Assembly: GCA_041483135.1 (NCBI GenBank)
Contig: JBGPFE010000004.1
Coordinates: 73,282 to 137,281, forward strand
Direction of reading: 5' to 3'
Source of the DNA: PALSA-1004 sp041483135
Lineage (GTDB): Bacteria > Pseudomonadota > Gammaproteobacteria > Burkholderiales > SG8-41
DNA: 64,000 nucleotides
Positions 23,514 to 30,811 of the stretch are shown here, piece by piece (the first letter of the stretch is position 1; each line of letters starts with the position of its first letter). Made by a program: the position numbers and the translations under genes. The notes under the pieces were generated by a model that made no database searches, was not told where the DNA came from, and saw only the letters and a program-made list of their open reading frames with translations.

Positions 23514-24455
23514 ATGAGCTCTCCCTCTCATCCCTCGCGCCGCCGGGTTCTGGCCGCGGGCGCGGGAGCCGCGCTGGGCAGCGTGCTCGCAAGATTCGCG
23601 CATGCAGCGGCGGCAGCGGACGAACCGCTGAAGACGCGCCCGATCCCGCATGGCGGCGAGCAGCTGCCGATCGTCGGCATCGGCACCGCGATCATCTTCG
23701 ATTTCGAGAACGATCCGGTGAAGTACGCCGAGCGCCGGCAGGTCATCCAGGCGCTCGTCGCGGGCGGCGGCAAGCTGATCGACACCGCGTATTCCTACGG
23801 CCGCGCGGAAGACCGGGTCGGCGAGATCGTCGCGGACCTGGGCGTGCGCGACAAACTTTTTCTCGCGACCAAGTTTTCCTACGGCGCGAGCCGCGAGGCC
23901 GCAACGGCGTCGATGCAGGCATCGCTGCGCCGGTTGAAGACGAACCGCGTCGACCTGATGCAGGCGTGGAACGTCGGCGATCCGAACTACGACTTCGGCC
24001 TGCTGCGCGAATGGAAACAGCAGGGGCTTTGCCGCTACGCCGGCATGACGACGAGCTTCAGCGGCCAGTACGCCGCGATCGCGAAAGTGCTCGCGCGCGA
24101 GAAGCCCGATTTCTTCCAGGTGAATTACTCGCTCGGCGACCGCGAGGCCGAAAACGCGCTGCTCCCCGCCGCGCGCGACGCCGGCGCTGCCGTGCTCGTC
24201 AATCTGCCCTTCGGGCGCAACTCGCTCTTCCGCAAAGCAGGCGCGCGGCCGCTGCCCGACTTCGCGGCCGAATTCGGCGCGCGGACGTGGGCGCAGTTCT
24301 TTCTCAAGTTCATTCTTGCGCACCCGGCGGTGACCGCGGTCATTCCGGGCACCGACAAGCCGGAATACATGCTCGACAACCTGCAGGCGGGCCGCGGCGC
24401 GCTGCCGGACGCCGCGATGCGGCAGCGGATCGTTCGTTACTGGGATGCATTGTGA
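23514..24455 (+). CDS. Exported aldo/keto reductase-like protein (Tat signal)
   Basis: The protein has 313 residues. The N-terminus SRRRVLAAGAGAALGSVLA is a Tat signal, so it is probably a periplasmic protein. The AKR barrel shows D90 and Y95 (KLIDTAYSYGRAED) and K120 (FLATKFS), but the catalytic His position in the DLMQ-motif is Trp (RVDLMQAWNVG). ILAHPAVTAVIPGTDKPE is the C-terminal cofactor-proximal pattern. Loss of His suggests altered chemistry. It is a single gene, and the following 394 bp are repeats. Confidence 0.85.
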   Translation: MSSPSHPSRRRVLAAGAGAALGSVLARFAHAAAAADEPLKTRPIPHGGEQLPIVGIGTAIIFDFENDPVKYAERRQVIQALVAGGGKLIDTAYSYGRAEDRVGEIVADLGVRDKLFLATKFSYGASREAATASMQASLRRLKTNRVDLMQAWNVGDPNYDFGLLREWKQQGLCRYAGMTTSFSGQYAAIAKVLAREKPDFFQVNYSLGDREAENALLPAARDAGAAVLVNLPFGRNSLFRKAGARPLPDFAAEFGARTWAQFFLKFILAHPAVTAVIPGTDKPEYMLDNLQAGRGALPDAAMRQRIVRYWDAL

Positions 24456-24465
24456 ATTGCGCGCG

Positions 24466-24690
24466 TAGGGTGAAGGGTAAGTTCAAGTTGCGGGTTGCGG
24501 GTTGCGGGTTGAGTGAGGCAGTGTTTGCGTTTTGGAGTTCCCCTGAGAGCCGCCGAGCAGTCGCAGGAATGAGCCACTGGTGATTAAGTGATTAGGGGAG
24601 AGCGAAGCGAGGGGCCAAGTGATTAGGTTTCTCCAATCGCTCAATTACTCAATCGCTCAATCGCCAAAACAAAGGCTGCCCCCGGATAAA
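24466..24690. repeat. Inverted GCGGGTTGCGGGTTG core, CCCTGAGAGCCGCC piece and 120-bp module (copy 2)
   Basis: 24478-24515 is the reverse complement of the CAACCCGCAACTTGAAC core. 24536-24574 repeats the end of the TCTCGCTGCC module, including CCGCCGAGCAGTCGCAGGAA. 24571-24688 matches 21745-21863 with very few differences. The remaining 24691-24849 shows only likely upstream sequence of the next gene. Confidence 0.88.
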
Positions 24691-24849
24691 CGCTACCCCC
24701 ATGGATATTGGCTCGCGCGCGATTTGCGCGGGCATGAATGGCTGCGGCCATATAGCGGGCGGCTTGACCCACGTCAAAATATCGCCGCGCCTCAAGTGCG
24801 ATACTGTCCTTTACGAACGCAAGCGCACTTCGCAAGCGGAGAGCAGCGC

Positions 24850-25119
24850 ATGACGAAACAGGATCTGTTTGCCTACCAGAACACCATGGCCGGCGTCACG
24901 AAGGACATTCACGACGCTTGCGCCGGAATGGAGATTTCCGTCCTCTGGGACGACGGCAAGCTCAGGATGGTCACCGGCAGGCACAAAGTGAAGGTCTGGA
25001 ACAACCTGGGGTCCGTGGAGTTTCATGTCGACCATGACTACCTGCTGGAAAGAGGCGACGCGTACAAGGGGTTCCTCATGTTGATCGCGGCGCGCATACA
25101 GAAAGGACTCGGCGTGTAG
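24850..25119 (+). CDS. Small conserved-looking hypothetical protein
   Basis: The protein has 89 residues. GCGGAGAG before ATG 24850 fixes the start; longer in-frame extensions run into repeat sequence and are not credible. The sequence (QDLFAYQNTMAGVTKDIHDA, MEISVLWDDGKLRMVTGRHK, VEFHVDHDYLLERGDAYKGF) predicts an alpha-beta cytoplasmic domain without membrane segments. No family recognised. It faces the Crp/Fnr gene convergently. Confidence 0.65.
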   Translation: MTKQDLFAYQNTMAGVTKDIHDACAGMEISVLWDDGKLRMVTGRHKVKVWNNLGSVEFHVDHDYLLERGDAYKGFLMLIAARIQKGLGV

Positions 25120-25206
25120 GCCGGAGGTCAGGCGCGGCAGTCAGGCGCTGAGCCGGCGATAAATGAAGCCGGGGTGAATTTCCGCAACACGTTCCGCCGC
25201 GCGCGC

Positions 25207-25875
25207 TCAGCGCAGGCGCCGCCGGGTGCCCAGCTTGTCGAGCAATTCGACGCGGCGTTTATCGACCAGGATATGGCCCGAATCCTTCAGTTCTTTCAGC
25301 ACGCGGCTTACCATCTCGCGCGACGCTCCGGCCATGCGCGCGAGGTCCAGCCGCGACGGCGCTGACGTGATCATATACCGGCCGTCGATGGGCACGGCCA
25401 ATTCGAGCAGCACGCGCGCCACCCGGCCGTAGACGTCCATCAGCGCCAGGCTTTCGATCTGGCGATCGGCGCGGCGCAGCCGGTCGACCAGGACGAGCAT
25501 GATGCGCGTCGTCAGATCGAAACTGTCCGCCAGGCAGCGCGTGAAGTCGGCCTTGGATATCTGCATCAACACGCACGGCTCCAGCGTTTCGACGCTAGCC
25601 GAGCACGGCAGGTCGTCGAGCAGCGCCATTTCTCCGAAGAAGTCGCCCGGCCCCATGATCGACAGGATCACCTCGCGCCCGTCCGGGCGGGATTCGAAAA
25701 CCTTGGCGCGGCCCGACTGCATGACGTAGAGCGCATCGGCCGGTTGCTCCGCCTGCAGAATGGGCGCGCCGCGCGGGTAGCGCCGCGGCATGACGCACTT
25801 CGCCAGCGCCGAGAGCTGCGCCGGCGACAGCGTCGAGAACAGCGGCACGGACTTCAAGACTTCGATGGTGACCAT
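25207..25875 (-). CDS. Crp/Fnr-family transcriptional regulator
   Basis: The protein has 222 residues from ATG 25875; a longer frame exists but its extension translates the AATGGGT repeat. The cyclic-nucleotide-binding domain (about 1-120) has ADALYVMQSGRAKVFESR and GDFFGEMALLDDLPCSASV; a dimer helix follows, then a winged helix with SRLDLARMAGASREMVSRVL. The FGEMALLDDLPCSAS cassette resembles nucleotide-binding CRP types, and no FNR cysteine cluster is visible. The effector is not certain. Confidence 0.9.
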   Translation of the reverse strand: MVTIEVLKSVPLFSTLSPAQLSALAKCVMPRRYPRGAPILQAEQPADALYVMQSGRAKVFESRPDGREVILSIMGPGDFFGEMALLDDLPCSASVETLEPCVLMQISKADFTRCLADSFDLTTRIMLVLVDRLRRADRQIESLALMDVYGRVARVLLELAVPIDGRYMITSAPSRLDLARMAGASREMVSRVLKELKDSGHILVDKRRVELLDKLGTRRRLR

Positions 25876-25892
25876 CGGATCAAGGATATAGG

Positions 25893-25986
25893 ATGGTAAT
25901 GGGTAATGGGTAATGGGTAATGGGTAATGGGAGACCTCATCGCTCATCGCCCATCACTCATCACTCATCACTCATCGCTCAATCGC
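25893..25986. repeat. AATGGGT array, GGGAGACCTCATC junction, CATCACTC array
   Basis: Five AATGGGT units, the junction GGGAGACCTCATCGCTCATC and CATCACTC/CAATCGCTC units lie 17 bp before the Crp/Fnr ATG and end at the stop codon of the next gene. Same architecture as 15660-15795 and 16800-16935. Any Crp/Fnr promoter must lie within or beyond this array. Confidence 0.87.
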
Positions 25987-26313
25987 TCACGCCTGCCACA
26001 CCCCGTAGCCCGCCTCCCGCAATCCGATCGCCAGCTCGACTTCCATGTCCCGCGCCGCCTCATAGGGCATGGGGTTGTAGCACTCGTAAAGTTCGGGCAG
26101 CAGCCGCTGTCCGTAAAGCCGCACGAACTTGTTCGCCCTGATGCCGGCTTTGTGCTTGTCGAACCGGTCATCCGGACTGAGGCCGGTCATACCAACATAC
26201 ACGCACGGCTTCGCAGGATCGTAATCGGGATTGCACTTTCTGAATTTCGCTTCGTACAGCACGTCCTTCGAGAGCAGTACCACGTAGACGTTGTGGTGAT
26301 GCCGCGGGGGCAA
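25987..26313 (-). CDS. GIY-YIG-like nuclease-superfamily protein, start uncertain
   Basis: About 108 residues if a TTG at 26313 is used. Contains NVYVVLLS, then KPCVYVGMTGLSPDDRFDKH, a GIY-YIG-like core (VYVV...VYVGMTG), and RLYGQRLLPELYECYNPMP followed by EVELAIGLREAGYGVW. No ATG lies in the conserved part; the only ATG in frame (26385) lies inside the repeat array at 26325-26417. Either the array replaced the original 5' end or a non-ATG start is used. GIY-YIG nucleases cut DNA in repair, homing or restriction; activity here is unproven. Confidence 0.6.
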   Translation of the reverse strand: MPPRHHHNVYVVLLSKDVLYEAKFRKCNPDYDPAKPCVYVGMTGLSPDDRFDKHKAGIRANKFVRLYGQRLLPELYECYNPMPYEAARDMEVELAIGLREAGYGVWQA

Positions 26314-26324
26314 GGGGAAGCGAA

Positions 26325-26417
26325 GGGTGAAGGGATGGAGCCAGTGATTAGGTGATTCAGGGATTAAGTGATTGGCGTTCCTCAATCGCTCAATTGCTCA
26401 ATCACTGAATTACTCAA
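26325..26417. repeat. Bipartite GATTAAGT/CAATCACT array (copy of 14802-14880)
   Basis: AGTGATTAGGTGATTCAGGG, then ATTAAGTGATTGGCGTTCC, then TCAATCGCTCAATTGC and CAATCACT units. Nearly identical to 14802-14880. It joins directly to the stop codon of the first Bug gene at one end and to the GIY-YIG-like frame at the other. Confidence 0.87.
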
Positions 26418-27407
26418 TCACTCAGCCCGGATGTTGTTATCGCGCACCACTTTGCCCCAGCGCGCGATCTCGGCGACCAGGAATTTCTGCAGCGCTTCGG
26501 GACTGCTGACGGCGAGGTCCATGCCGAGCTGCTCGGTCAACTGCTTGCGCAGGTCGGGCTGGTTGAAGACTTTGACGAGCTCGGCGTGGAATTTGCCGAG
26601 GATCGGCTTCGGCGTGCCGGCCGGCGCGAAGACGGCCCACCAGGACAACGCCGAGAAACCGGGGAAGCCCTGCTCCACGAGCGGCGGCACGTCGGGCAGC
26701 GCGCCCGAGCGCTTGTCGCCGGTCACCGCGAGCGCGCGCAGCTTACCGCCGGTCACCTGCGGCGTGACCAGCGCGACCGTGCCGATCGCAAGATCGACCT
26801 GCCCGCCCAGGACTTCCTGCATCATCGGCCCGCCGCCCTTGTAGGGGATGTGGATCAATTTGAAGCCGCCCGACTGCTGCACGAGCGTCATCATCAGGTG
26901 CCCGAGGCTGCCGCTGCCGATCGAGCCGAAGGTCACCGACTCCGGTTTCGCCTTCGCGGCCCTGATCACGTCGGCAAAATTCTTGTACGGCTTCGCGACG
27001 CCGGTCACGATGCAGTTCGGCGCGGTCGAGATCAGCATCACCGGCGCGAGATCCTTCACCGTGTCGAACGGCAGATTCGGGTACAGCGTCGGGTTGACCG
27101 CGTGCGTGTCGAAGACGAACAGGAACGTGTAGCCGTCCGGCGTCGCCTTGGCGGCGATCGTCGCCCCGATCGAGCCCGAGCCGCCCGACCGGTTGTCCAC
27201 GATGAACTGCTGTCCGAGCGCCGGCGTGAGCCGGGCGCCCACCAGGCGCGCGAGCGGATCGGTCGTGCCGCCCGGCGGAAACGGCACGATGAACCGGACG
27301 GGCTTGCTCGGCCAGTTCGCATCCTGCGCGACGGCGGGGAGCGCCGCGCAGGCGCAAAACACGCTCAGGATCGTGAGCAAGCGGTGCCGGAATGTGCGGT
27401 TGTGCAT
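26418..27407 (-). CDS. Bug/TctC-family periplasmic solute receptor (1)
   Basis: The protein has 329 residues. AGGGAGGAGAAC before ATG 27407 sets the start. The signal peptide ends AALPAVAQ. Family landmarks: KPVRFIVPFPPGGTTD, GQQFIVDNRSGGSGSIG, TPDGYTFLFVFD, a HIPYKGGGP loop and LPDVPPLVEQGFPGF. Bug proteins bind small carboxylates between two lobes and hand them to TctAB or signal. No partner gene is nearby; it is bordered on both sides by repeat arrays, unlike the receptor genes further right. Confidence 0.92.
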   Translation of the reverse strand: MHNRTFRHRLLTILSVFCACAALPAVAQDANWPSKPVRFIVPFPPGGTTDPLARLVGARLTPALGQQFIVDNRSGGSGSIGATIAAKATPDGYTFLFVFDTHAVNPTLYPNLPFDTVKDLAPVMLISTAPNCIVTGVAKPYKNFADVIRAAKAKPESVTFGSIGSGSLGHLMMTLVQQSGGFKLIHIPYKGGGPMMQEVLGGQVDLAIGTVALVTPQVTGGKLRALAVTGDKRSGALPDVPPLVEQGFPGFSALSWWAVFAPAGTPKPILGKFHAELVKVFNQPDLRKQLTEQLGMDLAVSSPEALQKFLVAEIARWGKVVRDNNIRAE

Positions 27408-27504
27408 GTTCTCCTCCCTGTTTTTGGATGCGCGGCCAGGCGCTGTCTCGTCGAGGTTCAAGTCAGGCCCTGCGCTCGCTAAAGCTTACGCCTCGATAGT
27501 ATAA

Positions 27505-27640
27505 GCCAGCGATTAAGTGATGAGGTGATTCAGTGATTCGGTGATTCGGTGATTCGGTGATTTAGCGATTGAGTAACCAAACTACTTAATCACACAATCA
27601 CTCAATAACTTAATCGCTTAATTACCCGATCACCCAAACA
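27505..27640. repeat. Bipartite GATTCGGT/AATCACTC array
   Basis: GTGATTCAGTGATTCGGTGATT units switch after GAGTAACCAAACTACTTAATC to complementary AATCAC/AATCGCTTAATTACCC units. Within 27408-27851 I see no gene; 27700-27851 is the upstream region of the next lipoprotein. Confidence 0.85.
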
Positions 27641-27851
27641 AAGACGAAGGATGAATACGAGCCGATATGCGGGACCCCGTTCATACGCCCCGTTTTCCGG
27701 GCGACCGCGCCGGTTGTAACGGATTGTAAAGTCGCGGATATGCATGCAACCGGCACGAACCATCGACTGCCTGGCCGGTCTGATCGGTATGCACGTGAAA
27801 AGCGCCACTAACGATCAACCGCTTGATCATTCTTCCATGTCAGGAGCTCAC

Positions 27852-28277
27852 ATGAAAAACATCTGCTTGATTTTGGCAATGGTCGCCGTCGCCGTCCTGC
27901 CCGGCTGCGCGGATCAGCCCTACCAGTCGCAACCGTCCGCAAGTTCCGGCACGGGCATCGTGGACAGGATCGAGGTCGTCAGGAAAGGCGACAGCAACAA
28001 CGTCGCCGGGACCGTAATTGGCGGCATCGTCGGCGGACTCATCGGCCACCAGGTCGGGGGCGGCAGCGGCCAGACCGCCGCAACCATCGTCGGCGCCACG
28101 GGCGGCGCGGTCGCGGGTCACGAGGTCCAACGGCGCGCGCGCGGCGCCAACGAAACGTTCCGCGTGTCGGTGCGCATGGACAACGGCGTGTATCAGACCG
28201 TGACGCAGGACGACATCACCGATCTGCGCGCCGGCGACAGGGTCCGCGTCCAGGGCGGCCGCGTATACCGCTATTGA
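27852..28277 (+). CDS. Glycine-zipper 2TM lipoprotein (SlyB-like)
   Basis: The protein has 141 residues. CAGGAGCTCAC precedes ATG 27852. The lipobox VLPGC predicts an outer-membrane lipoprotein. The core has GIVDRIEVVRKGDSNNVAGT, then the zipper GGIVGGLIGHQVGGGSGQTA / VGATGGAVAGHEVQR and a C-terminal beta segment FRVSVRMDNGVYQTVTQ. A shorter relative of 19792-20421. Glycine-zipper proteins of this type are linked to envelope stress and integrity. Confidence 0.88.
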   Translation: MKNICLILAMVAVAVLPGCADQPYQSQPSASSGTGIVDRIEVVRKGDSNNVAGTVIGGIVGGLIGHQVGGGSGQTAATIVGATGGAVAGHEVQRRARGANETFRVSVRMDNGVYQTVTQDDITDLRAGDRVRVQGGRVYRY

Positions 28278-28454
28278 AGGTAGCGGGATGATGGACGAAA
28301 GATGCGGGTTCGCGGAAAGTGCGCCGGGCCCGTGAATTTTTTTCCCGTCGTCAGGGTCAAAACTGCGGTATGCTCCCGCGCAACCATGTGGAGCCGCAAT
28401 TAAGCAACCCATCGTGACCGCAGCCGGATTCGTCCGCCGGGGCCATCGCAGTTG

Positions 28455-29012
28455 ATGCCGCCGCGAGCCCCGCGCTTCACCGCACTACTACTTCTCGCCG
28501 CACTACTCTTCGCTTTACCCGCTTCCGGTCACCAGCTGACCGGCCGCGTGGTCGCGGTCGCCGACGGCGATACGATCACCGTGCTCGACGCGGCGCGGCA
28601 CCCGGCCAGGGTGCGCCTGTCGGGAATCGACGCGCCGGAGAAGAAACAGCCGTACGGCGCGCGCGCCAAACAGCACCTGTCCGAACTCGTGTTCGGCAAG
28701 ATCGTGGAAGTGGCTTGGGACAAGCACGACCGCTACGGCCGCATCATCGGCAGAGTGATTGCGCCGGACGAAAGCTGCGCCGCGGCCGACTGCGCGAAGA
28801 CGGTGGACGCGGGGCTCGCGCAACTGTCCGCGGGTCTTGCCTGGCACTACAAGCAGTACGCGAAGGAGCAGCCGCGCGCGGAGCGCGAACACTACGCCGC
28901 CGCCGAAACCGAAGCGCATCTCAAGCGGCTCGGGCTGTGGGCGGAGCCGCATCCGCTCCCGCCGTGGGAGTGGCGCCATGACATTCGCAAAAAAAAAGGG
29001 GGGAACGGGTAA
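28455..29012 (+). CDS. Exported thermonuclease-family (SNase) nuclease
   Basis: The protein has 185 residues from ATG 28455. Signal peptide FTALLLLAALLFALPASG. The SNase OB-fold follows with the active residues in VVAVADGDTITVLD, RLSGIDAPEKKQPYGARAK and DRYGRIIGRV. Exported SNases degrade nucleic acids using Ca2+ and supply nutrients or remodel extracellular DNA. The final few codons run into a short AATGGGT array, so the C-terminus (KKKGGNG) may have been altered by it. Confidence 0.9.
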   Translation: MPPRAPRFTALLLLAALLFALPASGHQLTGRVVAVADGDTITVLDAARHPARVRLSGIDAPEKKQPYGARAKQHLSELVFGKIVEVAWDKHDRYGRIIGRVIAPDESCAAADCAKTVDAGLAQLSAGLAWHYKQYAKEQPRAEREHYAAAETEAHLKRLGLWAEPHPLPPWEWRHDIRKKKGGNG

Positions 29013-29043
29013 TGGGTAATGGGAGACCTCATAACTCATTGCT
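29004..29043. repeat. Short AATGGGT array with GGGAGACCTCAT junction
   Basis: Two to three AATGGGT units, GGGAGACCTCATAACTCATT and GCTCAGCC: the last clear copy of this family along the window. It overlaps the 3' end of the nuclease gene. Confidence 0.75.
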
Positions 29044-29091
29044 CAGCCGGCGTCGCTTGACCGCCGATCGCCGGCCTGTCAATCTGACTTC

Positions 29092-30060
29092 GTGAAACGC
29101 CTGATCGCCGGTTTTGCGCTGCTGCTCGCGGTTGCGCCGTGCGCGGTTGCGCAGTGGCAGCCCGCCAAAAACATCGAGTTGATCGCGCCCGCGGCGGCGG
29201 GCAGCGCGCTCGACAATATGGCGCGGCTCCTGCAACGCGTGCTGCAGGAGAAGCGCCTGGTCGCATCCAGCGTGACCGTGGTGGACAAGGCGGGCGGCGG
29301 CAATGCGGTCGGCTTCACCTATCTCGCCTCGCGCCCGGCGGACGGACACTATGTGCTCGTCACCCCGTTTACCGTGATCACCAACCGCATCACCGGCGCG
29401 AATCCTCTCAGCTATCAGGATTTCACGCCGCTCGCGATGCTGGCGGACGAGCACATCGCGTTCATCGTCAATGCGAACTCGCCGATCAGGAACGGGCGCG
29501 ACCTGCTCGAGCGCCTGAAGAAAGACCCCGAGTCCGTGAGCATGGCGCTCGCCAGCGCGCTCGGCAATGCAAATCACATCGCGGTGAGCCTCGCCGGCAA
29601 GGCGGTGGGCGCCGACAGCAAGCGCTTCAAGATCGCCGTTTTCAATTCCAGCGGGGAATCGATCACCGCGGTATTGGGCGGCCACGTCGATCTGGCGATA
29701 ACGACGACCGGCCTGGTGGGACCGCATGTGCAGTCCGGGCGGGTACGCGCGATCGCCGTGGCCGCGAGCAGCCGCCTGGGCGGGCAGTTGGCGCAGGTGC
29801 CGACGTGGCGCGAACAGGGCGTGGACGTCGTCTTCAGCAGCTGGCGCGCGCTGATCGGGCCTCGCGGCATGAGCGCCGAGCAGATCGCCTGGTGGGAAGC
29901 CGTGGTTGCCAGGGCGGCCGCGCAGGAGGAGTGGATACAGGCACTCGAGAAGAACTCGCTCACGCCCACGTACCTGGGAAGCGAGGCGACGAAGAAACTC
30001 TTCGCGCAGCAAGCCGAGCAGCTGCGCTCGATTCTTACCGAGCTCGGGCTCGCCAAGTAG
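29092..30060 (+). CDS. Divergent Bug/TctC-family receptor (2)
   Basis: The protein has 322 residues with a GTG start. Signal peptide LLLAVAPCAVA. It keeps the two-lobe Bug pattern (VTVVDKAGGGNAVGFTYLAS, PADGHYVLVTP, GGHVDLAITTTGLVG, VPTWREQGVDVVFSSWRALI), but the usual PPGG loop is AAAGSALD and the VPYKG segment is replaced by FKIAVFNSSGE. This outlier subtype is closer to receptors tied to citrate-type TctC. It follows the nuclease gene, with no permease nearby. Confidence 0.85.
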   Translation: MKRLIAGFALLLAVAPCAVAQWQPAKNIELIAPAAAGSALDNMARLLQRVLQEKRLVASSVTVVDKAGGGNAVGFTYLASRPADGHYVLVTPFTVITNRITGANPLSYQDFTPLAMLADEHIAFIVNANSPIRNGRDLLERLKKDPESVSMALASALGNANHIAVSLAGKAVGADSKRFKIAVFNSSGESITAVLGGHVDLAITTTGLVGPHVQSGRVRAIAVAASSRLGGQLAQVPTWREQGVDVVFSSWRALIGPRGMSAEQIAWWEAVVARAAAQEEWIQALEKNSLTPTYLGSEATKKLFAQQAEQLRSILTELGLAK

Positions 30061-30225
30061 CGCGGGGACTTTCTTTATATCATTACGCGCCGGAATTTCC
30101 ACACCGCGCGCCCGCCGCAAAGCACTTGCTTTGATCCAGGTCAACCGCGCGCCACGCGCCGGGGAAATAATACAGACAATCGCCCGGCTCTCGTTCGAGG
30201 CGAACCATCGTCATGGAGGAGCTTT

Positions 30226-30780
30226 ATGGTTGATCCGATCAGCGTCTGGCATGGCGAGCATATGCATTTCAGGCAGCTGCTCGACTTTTTCGAGCGGCAA
30301 ATGCTTGCGTTCCACGCAGGCGAGCACCCCAATTACGAGTTGATGCGCGACATCGTCTACTACCTGCATCATTTCGCCGACCGCCATCATCATCCGCGCG
30401 AAGACGTGGCGTTTGCGCGCCTCGTCGAGCGCGACCCCGGATTGCGGCTCGGGATAAACCGGCTGCTGCAGGAGCATCGCGTGATCCTCGTCGCCGGCGA
30501 GCTGCTTCTCAAGTACTTCGATGACATACTCGACGACACCGTGGTCGAACGCGTGACGGTGGAAGCGGCGGCGGCGACTTACCTCGTGTATTACCGCCAT
30601 CATCTCGCCGTCGAAGAAGACGACGTGCTGCCGCGCGCGGCGCAGCTGCTGACGCCTGAGGACTGGGCGGCCGTCGCGACCGCGGTCCCGGCCGGCGCCG
30701 ATCCGCTCTTCGGCGCCGACGTCGGCGCGCGCTACCGGGAACTGCGCGAGCAGATCATGCGCGAAACTTGCGAGATGTGA
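30226..30780 (+). CDS. Hemerythrin-like (HHE) domain protein
   Basis: The protein has 184 residues. GGAGGAG before the ATG gives a clear start. A four-helix bundle with iron-ligand candidates WHGEHMHF, HHFADRHHHPREDVAF, LLQEHRVIL and YYRHHLAVEEDDVLP matches the HHE family, which binds non-haem di-iron for O2/NO sensing or iron/redox handling. There is no output domain. It is convergent with the molybdenum hydroxylase gene. Confidence 0.88.
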   Translation: MVDPISVWHGEHMHFRQLLDFFERQMLAFHAGEHPNYELMRDIVYYLHHFADRHHHPREDVAFARLVERDPGLRLGINRLLQEHRVILVAGELLLKYFDDILDDTVVERVTVEAAAATYLVYYRHHLAVEEDDVLPRAAQLLTPEDWAAVATAVPAGADPLFGADVGARYRELREQIMRETCEM

Positions 30781-30811
30781 GGGGCAAAGGGATAGCGGGC
30801 AACGCTGGCCA

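Noticed and set aside
25876..25947. Longer N-terminus for the Crp/Fnr regulator
   Set aside because: The extension is the translated repeat; the conserved family start fits ATG 25875.
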